NCBI GenBank assembly: GCA_946965045.2 | Contig: OX337230.1 | Coordinates: 3,906,001 to 3,970,000 of the forward strand | Reading direction: 5' to 3' | Origin: Epithemia pelagica | Taxonomy: Eukaryota > Bacillariophyta > Bacillariophyceae > Surirellales > Surirellaceae | DNA: 64,000 nucleotides | Shown here: positions 52,880-62,256 of the stretch, in pieces | Layout of the letters: every line of letters begins with the position of its first letter | How positions within the stretch are numbered: the first letter of the stretch is position 1 | The notes under the pieces: model-generated | Seen by the model: only the letters and a program-made list of their open reading frames with translations | What the model was told of the DNA's origin: nothing | The model's database searches: none | Program-made: the position numbers and the translations under genes

Positions 52880-53463
52880 GGTGGACTATCGCGGGCTCTT
52901 TCCAATGTATCGCAGGAAGGAAAACTGTGGGCTCACAAAAAATGTTCTCTGCGGGTGACGGGAAAGTGGCAAGTCTGAGAGAGAGCCACTTTTGAAGCGC
53001 CACGAGAGTCAAGATTGATTGACAGTCGTACGATCCACTATAACTCAAACTGTACAGACCGCCTCCTCAACACACAACAATCGTACGATCCACTATAACT
53101 CAAACTGTACAGACCGCCTCCTCCATGTCTACCAGTATAAAGTATATAGTAGTAGATATATTCATATCCTGAGGTGACGGACGGGGCACACAACTCCCGA
53201 CGCACACCACAACAATGGAATATCAAAAATATCAAGCTTCACTGTTCACTGTTCCCGTTCTTTTGGGTTTGCGTGCAGGCGCCTCTTCGTCCAAACACTC
53301 TCGACTCTCTGGAGCTCCTGCAGTCTTTTCGTGGCGCAGCAAAAGTGGACGTCTCCTCTCTCCCTCAGACTTGCCACTTTCCCGTCACCCGCAGAGAACA
53401 TTTTTTGTGAGCCCACAGTTTTCCTTCCTGCGATACATTCGAAAGAACCCGCGATAGTCCACC
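52880..53463. promoter_or_regulatory. Head-to-head cassette 3
   Basis: Almost identical to cassette 2 and in the same orientation, with direct repeats on the minus-gene side and the upstream ORF (53215-53457, plus) on the plus-gene side. Near the minus gene a few bases differ (GGGCTCTTTCCAATG). Confidence 0.6.
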
Positions 53464-53895
53464 ATGTTTCGATACCTTCCAAAGCGTATATCCCACAGTC
53501 GCGTCAAGCACTGTTGTGCTCGTCTGTGTGTAAGCGGACACCGCACAAAGTCCACCCTCGGAACAGAAGACAATTATGCAACGAAGAGTGGTTTGCGCGA
53601 AAACATGATTGAGATGAAAAGTCTGTTTAATGAAATGAACCAGAAGATGAACGAAAATGCGTTGGGACTAGCGGGACTTACGGTCACAATGGGGACACTG
53701 ATGATCGGACTGATGATCGCTCTACACGATGTGTCCACCAACAATTTGCAGAGACAGTCGGAGGGTTTCTCGAAACGAATCGAAGCACAAGATGCTCGAT
53801 TTGAAGCACAAGATGCTCAACTGCGTGCTCAAGACCGCAAGCTTGACGCACAGGACAAGGTGCTGATTGCGTCCGCGAGCAAGAAAGGCTTGTAG
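53464..53895 (+). CDS. Leader/coiled-coil family protein, A/B chimera
   Basis: 143 residues. Residues 1-60 are the type A leader and first helix (to NEMNQKMNE). From NALGLAGLTVTMGTLMIGLM onward the sequence is that of type B, including VSTNNLQRQSEGFSKRIEAQ, then a shorter heptad tail ending SASKKGL. The exchange point is just before the transmembrane helix. This is direct evidence of module swapping within the family. Confidence 0.75.
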   Translation: MFRYLPKRISHSRVKHCCARLCVSGHRTKSTLGTEDNYATKSGLRENMIEMKSLFNEMNQKMNENALGLAGLTVTMGTLMIGLMIALHDVSTNNLQRQSEGFSKRIEAQDARFEAQDAQLRAQDRKLDAQDKVLIASASKKGL

Positions 53896-54186
53896 TGAAG
53901 CAAGAAAGGCTCTTTGTAGTTTCTGCATCTTGGGTCGGGGCGTCGTTTCGAGCATACATCTCGTTCTCTCAGTTGTGCTTCCTGTTCTTTAGTAGGGCAG
54001 TTTTTAACGGCAGATTCTACTAAAGGATTGGTATTACTTTCCTCCTCCATTCATAAACCACAGGTCCATCTACAACTGGATTGCCTCATGAGGTTTGTCT
54101 ATCTACAATTGACAACTGGAAGACGCGTCTCTCGCCCTTTTCCAGGATAGAATTCAGGACACCTAATAGATATAGTATTGTGTACC
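53896..54186. other. Intergenic between convergent genes
   Basis: Matches 45992-46286 and the 9620-9810 spacer; no gene is seen. Confidence 0.4.
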
Positions 54187-55478
54187 TTAGGAACTGGCCG
54201 TGACGGCCGGTGTCGACTCGTTCGTTGGAATCTCCACTGGTGACACTGTTGTTGTTGCTGTTGTGGATGATGATGTTGTGGTTGGTTCCGTGTCGGTTGT
54301 CTTGGTCGATCGTTGGTTGGGTTTGCCCTTGGTTCGTCGTTTCGTCGTCCTTCGAGTGTCGGCGGTCGGTTCGTTGTCGTCTTGTTGTTGTTCTACTTCG
54401 ACTACGAGTTGCCGTGCTTGTGCCTGTCGCGCCTCTTGTTCGTGTTCCAATCGCCGCGTCAATTCCAATCGAATCAACTTCATTTCTTCTACCCGTTGAT
54501 TGGCTTCTTGTTGGGTAATAAATTTGCCATGACGATCCATGTAATCCTTAAAGCCCATGACGGACAACAAGACTGTTCAGAGCGCAGTGTAGAAATGTTG
54601 TAGAGACACACGTGTGTGTGTCCGTAGAATGGAATGATGCAAACACAGAGATACAAGAAAGAAAGCGAGAGAACGAAGCGCGCGCACGGCGACGACCGGC
54701 ATCCAATCAGGAGCAAGAAAAAGAAAGACACAAGAAGAAAACAAGCTCAGAACCAAACCAATCAGAAAAAAAAAACACAATTCGTTTGATGGCAAGGTAT
54801 CCAACTCGTTTGTGTGACACGCACACATCCCTCCATGCTACTACGAAACGACGACAAGCGCACAAAACACGTACCGCAAATGGTGGTGAATTGTCCAAAG
54901 ACACGGGTATGCAAGAGTTTGATGGAGAGTTGCAAATGTTCCTTGCCGGACCGACCATACAAGATTAATCCGACACAGGGCACGGCCAAGAGGGCGACGG
55001 TCCGCACCGGATTGGCCGAAATGTAATTGGCCACACGATGATGCAGACTCAAGGTATCACCGGGAACAATATGAACGCCCGATTTGGCAATCGATTCTTG
55101 ATACAAGGAATGCAACTGCATTTCCTTGGTGGTGGCAGGGTCGGTGGTCGTAGAGGCATTGACTTGTGCTTGTTGGTGTTGTTGCTGTTCTTCGGCCCAT
55201 TGAACCGTTTCGGCATGGTGTTGGGATTCGTGAGCAATTTGTTGCATGCGATCATGGACATATTGTTCCGACGTCAAGGCAAAGGCAAACAAGGCCGGCA
55301 TAATGACCATGGCCGTTCGAGATTGCCAATTGGTCCGGAGCCGAAAGGCGGCATTTTGCATCGCCAGATACAAACTTCCGACGGCCGGTACCAAGACCAA
55401 ACCGCCCGCCACCAACCCTTCGGTCATGGCTTCCTGCGATGTGGTTTGATTGCGAGATTGCGGCGTTAACGAAGTCAT
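54187..55478 (-). CDS. HIG1-domain protein, copy 2 (intact)
   Basis: Exon 1 55478-54875, exon 2 54572-54187 (intron donor GTACGT), giving 329 residues. A first hydrophobic segment (LVAGGLVLVPAVGSLYLAM) and a second (AMVIMPALFAFALTSEQYV) precede a Gln/His coiled region. The HIG1 hairpin follows: ANPVRTVALLAVPCVGLILY, the motif IKLLHTRVFGQ, which fits (Q/I)X3(R/H)XRX3Q exactly, and FTTICVLLSVMGF (created by the splice). The C-terminus is a coiled coil (QQEANQRVEEMKLIRLELTR) and a basic/Thr-rich tail. HIG1 (Rcf1-type) proteins associate with cytochrome oxidase and supercomplexes of the inner mitochondrial membrane. The N-terminal extra helices and C-terminal coil are unusual. Confidence 0.8.
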
Positions 55479-56160
55479 GATGATGATGCTACTACACCGA
55501 CAATGAGAGAGTGTAGGGTGTCGATACACGGAATATAGAGAGGGATGGATGGGTAAAGTTCTTTTTTCGTTGGATCCAAAGGCTACACAATCAGTCTGTT
55601 GTAGGGCCTACTTCTCCCTTTTCCTTTGGGATGATGATGATGATATTGGGCTCTCGCCGATCGCGATCCTCGATTCGATTGGCAGCAGCGTCGTTTGGTC
55701 GATTGTATCTCTCGACCTTTGTCGTCGTCTTGGTGCTCTAGGAGAAACGATAAAGCAGATGACGAAGAAAAATGGACATGTGTTGTGGCGAGATGCGTGG
55801 CCGAACAATCGGAACCTATGGGGGTCGCATTTTTATCGGTCGCCCATTAGACGCCGTAAAAAAGTTTTCTGCTCAGTCCCGCCACGTACATAGGTTACTA
55901 TCTGCGGAATCGTTTGACACCGTCAGTCCGTCCATCCGTGCTCTCAGTAATCAGTCTGCTCGTCTGTCCGCACGAGCGCTATCCGTCCATGTCAATCAAT
56001 CAATATGGCCGTACTTTTGACAACCGCATCCCATTGTATGGTAAGGAATGAATGTGGCAATCGAAACGGAGAATGACCAGAGTCGTCGTCGTCGTTGTTG
56101 TGGATACATGCGGCCACTGTCGTTTCGCTCCGTGGTGTCGAGGAGTGAGAGTGGGAGAGG
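55479..56160. other. Upstream region of HIG1 copy 2 (duplicate of 47569-48280)
   Basis: Same unassigned plus frame (KKNGHVLWRD...) with different ends, which argues against it being a maintained gene. Confidence 0.35.
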
Positions 56161-56171
56161 AACTATCTATA

Positions 56172-56265
56172 TCTATGGATTGTATCGAGCGGATTGATGT
56201 CCAGGATTTGGAGGATTTCAAACAAACACAACTCTTGGAGATCAATCCGTTCGATACTATCCATA
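56172..56265 (+). repeat. Long hairpin, family member 3
   Basis: Counterpart of member 1: ATGGATTGTATCGAGCGGAT pairs with ATCCGTTCGATACTATCCAT, with a longer loop (AAACAAACACAACTC). Confidence 0.75.
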
Positions 56266-56408
56266 AAAGAATACCATGGCTCAGGAATGGTCCATGTTTT
56301 GGTGTTGGAAAGCTTGTTTGTTGGTTTGTCGTTGTCGTCTTGTTGCTCTGTGTCGTGTGTCGAGGATTGAGAGTGGAGGAGGAACCAGCCATTCTTGTAT
56401 TGATAGAT

Positions 56409-56501
56409 ATGGATTGTGTCGAATGGATGACTGTCCAAGATTTGGCTGATGGCACCAAACATTTCTACATCTTGGACAGTTGTTCGTTCGATACAATCCA
56501 T
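56409..56501 (+). repeat. Long hairpin, family member 4
   Basis: Counterpart of member 2: ATGGATTGTGTCGAATGGAT...TGTCCAAGAT pairs with ATCTTGGACA...CGTTCGATACAATCCAT. Confidence 0.75.
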
Positions 56502-56591
56502 TGAATCATAAAATGGCGGCGTAGGAATGGTCGATTCTTTGTTGCGACTTGTGGTCGAACGCTTGTGTATCCGTATCGTATATGGAGTGTG

Positions 56592-56681
56592 GATCGAACG
56601 GATTGATGTCAACGATTGGGAGTGTGCCAACTCTATTGGTTTGGTACAATGGTCGAACTCATTGGCATCAATTCGTTCTAT
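56592..56681 (+). repeat. Long hairpin, family member 5 (diverged)
   Basis: ATCGAACGGATTGATGTCAA pairs with TTGGCATCAATTCGTTCTAT with a few mismatches. Confidence 0.6.
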
Positions 56682-56975
56682 ATACCGAGTGTATAGTTTT
56701 TGGTGTTGTGGTCAGGTTCAGGGTATACTGTTGTTTTGATACAGGATCTCCATTGGTACGGCACTCTCCTATGTGGCATGGCATGAATTTGGATGATATG
56801 ACTCCTACATATGATTGATGGGTACGGCATCCCCTTTGGTACATGGAACACGGATTTGGTACTAATAGAGACTGTAAGAAGCATACAATACGGGCCATTC
56901 GGCGGATTCCAAGAGTCGTCGTCGTTGTTGTGGTTGTGGACACTTGCCGCCGCCACGGTCGTTTTGGCTCTGTGG

Positions 56976-57118
56976 TGTGAGTGAGTGAGTGAGTGAGTGA
57001 GTGAGTGAGTGAGTGAGTGAGTGAGTGAGTGAGTGAGTGAGTGAGTGAGTGAGTGAGTGAGTGAGTGAGTGAGTGAGTGAGTGAGTGAGTGAGTGAGTGA
57101 GTGAGTGAGTGAGTGAGT
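56976..57118. repeat. (GTGA)n microsatellite
   Basis: About 35 uninterrupted GTGA/GAGT tetranucleotides over roughly 140 bp. Confidence 0.95.
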
Positions 57119-57141
57119 GGAGGAGGAACTCCTGTCAATCT

Positions 57142-57230
57142 ATGGATTGTATGAAACGGATGAATGTCAAGGATTTGGAGGATTGCGCCAAGTATACATC
57201 GTTGACATTCATTCGTTCCATACAATCCAT
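57142..57230 (+). repeat. Long hairpin, family member 6
   Basis: ATGGATTGTATGAAACGGAT(GAATGTCAA) pairs with (TTGACATTC)ATTCGTTCCATACAATCCAT. The arms changed together relative to the other members (GAAAC/GTTCC). Confidence 0.75.
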
Positions 57231-57242
57231 TCATATAACTAA

Positions 57243-58252
57243 TAATCATGCGGCGGAATGGTTGATGCTTTGCGACTAGTGATTGGTGGTGGTCAGAGGC
57301 TTGTTGTTTTGGTTAGAGGGCTGTCATGATTGGTGTGGATGGTCTTTCTTGTTGCGGGTGCCATTCCACGAGGGAGACAAGGGGAAAGAGCACCACGGAG
57401 ACCGCAGTGTTGCTGCTTGACAGGTTTTTTTGGAGCACATTCGTCGGTCTCAGGAGGGGGAGGACCACATCATCGAACCTTATGGATGTCACCGATTTGG
57501 AGTTTGCCAAATATCTATTGGTTTGGGACAATTGTTGAACTCATGGGCATCAATCCATTCTGCACCGATAGTATAGTTTTTGGTTTTGTGCTTGAGGATT
57601 ATTCGTTCGAATAGTATAGGCTAGTATGCTGTTTTATAGATATATAGTAGGACCTGTCTATGGGTATACAGCACCCCGATAGTGTGGCATGACAATGGTA
57701 CGTGCGGGGGTGTGATTAGGGTGGATCGCGGCGGTGGCTGTGATTGCGACTTTTTGGATGCGATTTCACGAGAGACTAATCTGCAGTGTGGCGTCACGGG
57801 TGGGCACGCATTCGAAGGCCCTATATCCAAAAAAAGGCCCACAAGAACGATTTGTGGAAGTCAATACTGCGGGGTGCTACGAGAATTTCCATATTGGAAA
57901 CAATGGCATACAAGAGCAGGAGTCAGTTCCGCATGTGAATGGTGGTTGAATCGGCAATCCTTCTACAGTGATTCCGTGCTGAACGTTTTGGCCAAATCCT
58001 TTTCAATATCCGCAAGGGTTCCTTTGGCTGAATATCGACTCCCATTTTTTGCATGATATCGAGCCCCCGATCCATGGCTTTCTGCATGGTTCCACTCCAC
58101 CACCGGTGCATACACACGTTGCCCCCCTGAGCGGATAATTTGCCATTCCCATTCTGTGCCGTGTTTCCCACAGTGCTTCCATAAGAAGAATTCAAATTCG
58201 CTGTGCGAGACAACACACGTCTTCGTCCAATGGCATGCCATCCCACACGATA
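57243..58252. other. No confident gene
   Basis: A degenerate hairpin of the same family may lie at about 57470-57550 (ATGGATGTCACC against GGGCATCAATCCAT). The rest has only short ORFs; one on the minus strand (58246-57923) follows the ATPase stop and is probably 3' UTR. Confidence 0.35.
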
Positions 58253-61200
58253 TCAAATCTTTTCCATCACTCCATATTCTTGTTTTAACTGTTCCAGCTT
58301 GAGAACGCAACCCCATTCATGGTACGATCGAAAGGCTTGAATCATGAATGGACGGCCAGTTTCGTGGTCGTTCCTGGAAAGAAAGTATCTTGCCGCCCGT
58401 TCATTTGCAATTGCCAATTCAATCAACATGCCTGCTTTCTCAGCAATAGCCACAGCGATGGTATACTTGGACAGAACAGAGAAATGGTCTCCTTTTACGA
58501 CCGCCAACTCTGCTTCGAGCAAAAACTGAAAAATGGAAAGAACGGACATGAATGTGAGCCGTTCGAGTTATCATGCACCTGTCGGAAAAAAGGAACCAAC
58601 CTGTTTCGCGGCAAAGTTCATGGGGGAATGCTTCGCCCGGTACGATATTTGTGCAAGGCTTGTCTGTGCTTTGGCAATGTACTTGCGACTGAAAAGGGGA
58701 CGGTCAAAGTTGTCAGACTGGGTGACTGACGCTTGATACTCATAAACAGTAAAATGCGAAACTTACTTCTTCTTTGTTTTGCCGGCTTTTGCAAGATTTG
58801 TGAGCGCGTCAAAGAACATGACTCTGATAGGTCCGTTGTGGGTCGATGCGGTGAGTCAACCAGGATTGGCGAGACAAAGACTTTAGACCGAGAAGAAAAC
58901 TTACACCGAAAGATCTCCAGAACCAAACGGATGAGTAATGAGAACCTGACATCCTTCTGCCTCATCATAGGCTCGATCGTAGTCACAGAGAATGTAACAC
59001 AACAGCATTCGATAAAAGTGCGACCAGATTAAAATTGTTGGGTATTTGCAGGTATCAAATTGAGATTCGTCGTGGATATGACCAATGAGCTTTTTGGGAT
59101 CGCCCCGAGCTTTGCCCATGAGGTTGTTCAACAGCTGCCAGAAGGGGAACATGGTCTGCCAAACCAGGATAAGAATTTTGTGTTTTGTGTCACGGTATTT
59201 CTAAAATGGAATTTCATTCTTACCTGAAGGCTGATTTCTGTCCACAGGATAAAAAATGTCGGTGAGATTGTCATTGACTGCTGGTATGTGAATCCATGAA
59301 ATCATGAACTGACCTTGTCCATAAAACTTCATTCGATCCATGAAAGACTCCATCTCGCGATCAAGGGCGGTCACCGATGCGTGGTCAAATTGATTTAACA
59401 ATATCATTTGAGCGCTTACCATTGCAAATTCAATGTCCCCGCACTCAATACCTACATCATAAGCATGCCTTAACGGTGCAATTGTTTCCGAGACTGGTTT
59501 CTTCCATCCATGAACACAGCCATAGAAGATTGCAGACACTCGACAAAACCAAGACTTGGTAGCAGATTTTTCGTACATGACCATAGCCAGCCTCCCATAT
59601 TCTTAAGGAAAATTGGTCAGCAAGAATTCAATGTGAAAAGGCAATCATTTCTCTGCAGGTACTCACGTATCCTTCATCAATCTCATTGCCCATACTAGAG
59701 AGAACCATAGCATATAAAGCAAACCCAACGCAAGAAACCGCACACAAGCCTTGCTCGACTGTGATCTCGACCATTTTGAAGCCAATAAATGGCGCTAATT
59801 CCATTTTGGAAAGAAATGCGTACACAAAAAGTAGGTTCAACATATGCATCGCAGCAATAGTGTCTGCATCTTGCAAGACTGGTAATCGTAGAAGTGAGTC
59901 GGTACTTCGCCCCTTGAGAAGCTTTTGTGTTCTCCTTATACCCTTCGCGATATCACGAAGCTTCACTTTCGCGGGTAGTGTCACTCCGAGACATCCAAGT
60001 ACCTTCAACCCACATTTAATGGCGTCCTCTTTTCGATCACTCCCTCCGAGAACATAAATGTTCGTTGCTTGTGCGGCGATTGTGTCCTTAAAGCCTTTTG
60101 CGTTGGAGAATATTTCATGTACTAACTTGAATGCGGAGTCAAAGTCCCCCGTACCTTTTGAAACGCAAATGTCATTAGAAAAACATACCCCTCCTGCACT
60201 CGCAAACATGCTACAACTTACAATACGCCACTTCGGCTGTGAAATTGTAGATTTTCAGGCACAAATCGTTGTCATCGTGCCATTTCCGAGGGCCCAACAA
60301 ATCAATTCCTTGCATAAGATAAGCAAAGGAAGTACTAAAGCTTGTTTGTCGCATTGCTCTTACACATGCGTGAAGACAAAGGTTGGTCACTGCACTCCGT
60401 TCTCTTCCGTCTTTGATACATGACCTACCGAGAAGGAGTTGGCTGACAATCACATAAATCATATTGTTGTTGAAAACATCACTATCTTCGGGGAAAGACT
60501 TCAAGAGACGTCGACCGAGTTGATAGTGAAAAGCCTCACGCTCACCATCTGGGACGAGGCAGTAGACTACATCCTTGACACAATCGTGAGAAAACTCGAA
60601 GCAACCAATACTGTCGTTTAAGCGTAGAAGTCCTAGATCATGGCATTCTGTCAACAGATTGACAATGGGAGCCTGGGTGAGAGAGCTCAAACAATCTTGG
60701 TCCAACCTGAAACCGAGACAGGCAGCGGCTTTCAATAGTTCTTGAGCTTCTGTGCTGAGTCTGCAAATCCTTCTCGTTACCAGATCTTGAACGTCGTTAA
60801 ACTCGATGCCGATTTCTTCATCGTCCCAACACCATGTATTGTTTGAATGGTCGTACTCGATTAGATTTTCTTCTTGTAGAGTTCGAAGGAACTCCGCCAT
60901 GAAAAACACATTGCCTCTTGTTTGATTGCTGATCAAATGTGCCAATACCCTCGTCTGATCTTTTGGTTTGTTCAGAACCGCTGACATTATTGCGTTCACG
61001 TCCTCCGTAGAAAAGTTGTCCACCGTTAGTTTCGTCAAATCCACTGTTCGACTCATACAGGAGAGATGCTTCTCAATGAGGCTCGTGTCAGAATCATCAC
61101 GCACAGTAAATAGAAACAGTACTCCTCGGTTGGACGGGTTGTTGATAAGTGACCATAACAAGTCAAGAGATGACTCATCAGCCCAATGAATATCATCCAT

Positions 61201-61842
61201 AAACAACACAATCGAGCGATCCGGTGATGAGACGGCCTGTACAAACAAGCGAAACAAGTACTTGAACCGATTGATGGCTTCGCTTCCTTGAGCGGCCTCC
61301 ACAGGATCCTCTCCGTCTTGGCCTAATAGAAATTGTCGGAGCTCGGGTATTACGCGAGTCAATGTATTGCTTTCACCACCAACCGTTTGCAGTATCTTTT
61401 GCTTCAAATCACTCCTTGCTTTTTCGCCTATGTCCGAAACTTGATTGCAAAAACTTCCAAACGCATTGGCAATTGCATCGTGTGGTTTTGTCCCTTGAAA
61501 ATGATCAAACTTGCCGTAGAGAAAGTATCCACCATCCTCCACAACCTGCGGTTGAAGTGAAAACGCAAGAGACGTCTTGCCCGTGCCAGTCAAGCCATGA
61601 ATCATTGCCAATTGCGTGCTCGATGCACTATTTTGTGCTCTCATAGAACCAACGCTTTGATATGCTCGAAGCAAGATGTCCCTCTCGTCGTCCCTACATA
61701 GTAACACATCTCTGGTTGTCAATGGTACATTCGGAGACGCGTCAACTCTTTCTTGTCGTTCTTCTGATGCCCCTGGTGTTGGCAAAGGCTGTTTGCCATC
61801 CATCGATGATGACACTTGTTGTTCCGTAACGGATGACTCCAT
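58253..61842 (-). CDS. STAND-like AAA ATPase with TPR-like helical domain, gene 1
   Basis: Multi-exon minus gene from ATG 61842 (MESSVTEQQVSSSMDGKQPL). Exon 1 61842-60222 carries VLLCRDDERDILLRAYQSVG, Walker A GLTGTGKTS (about residue 84), Walker B IVLFMDDIHWADESSLDLLW (about 217) and NQTRGNVFFMAEFLRTLQEE. Exon 2 is 60154 to about 59663, exon 3 59601-59314, and later exons end at 58253; some junctions near 59150-59310 are not settled. The C-terminus (ANERAARYFLSRNDHETGRP...FRSYHEWGCVLKLEQLKQEY) matches the helical region that follows the ATPase in bacterial trifunctional Ser/Thr-kinase/ATPase/histidine-kinase proteins. No kinase domain is seen here. A signalling ATPase role is inferred. Confidence 0.8.
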
Positions 61843-62256
61843 CTTCACATCGGAGTGGATCCATCCATTCACATGTCAGAAACCCCTTCAATCAAAAGCA
61901 CTCGTTGCTTTCCTCTTTCACGTGGCTCTCTCTGTTTGGACATCAATGTTTGACACTCTCTCCTACTTCGTCGTTGATCCAGAATTGATTTTTTCTACAA
62001 AGTGAAAAACTATGTGTTCAATAAAGCTACGTTGTCCATAACTTTTGGACTATGGTGGATCAAAATGCTCCTAGAGAGAAGCGTAATGCCACCATGCGAT
62101 AGTCGTTGAGTCGCAGCGATGGTGCGATCTCGCATGCAATTGCTCCAAACATTGAGGCAAAGACTTATCACGTGACGTTTCGACTATGTCACACGGGAGA
62201 TTTATTGGTTGACCAACGCGTGCTAGTACCAACAACTTGGTCCATCATGTCGTTCT
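61843..62256. other. Intergenic between tandem ATPase genes
   Basis: No gene is seen; it should contain the promoter of gene 1 and the 3' end of gene 2. Confidence 0.4.

Larger units (their letters stand above)
48789..53110 (+). repeat. Segmental duplication of 6382-10830
   Basis: Aminotransferase, type B and type A coiled-coil genes and the start of the head-to-head cassette appear in the same order and orientation as at 6382-10830, nearly identical in exons, introns and spacers. Differences are mostly in microsatellites, and in the first helix of the type A gene. Confidence 0.85.

Noticed and set aside
56052-56504. 150-codon plus ORF reading MDCIERIDVQDLEDF and MDCVEWMTVQDLADG
   Set aside because: It is made of two hairpins and reads similarly on both strands because they are palindromic; the duplicate at 48131-48493 breaks the frame.
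56976-57118. Leu/Thr/His repeat protein on the minus strand
   Set aside because: It is simply translation of the GTGA microsatellite.
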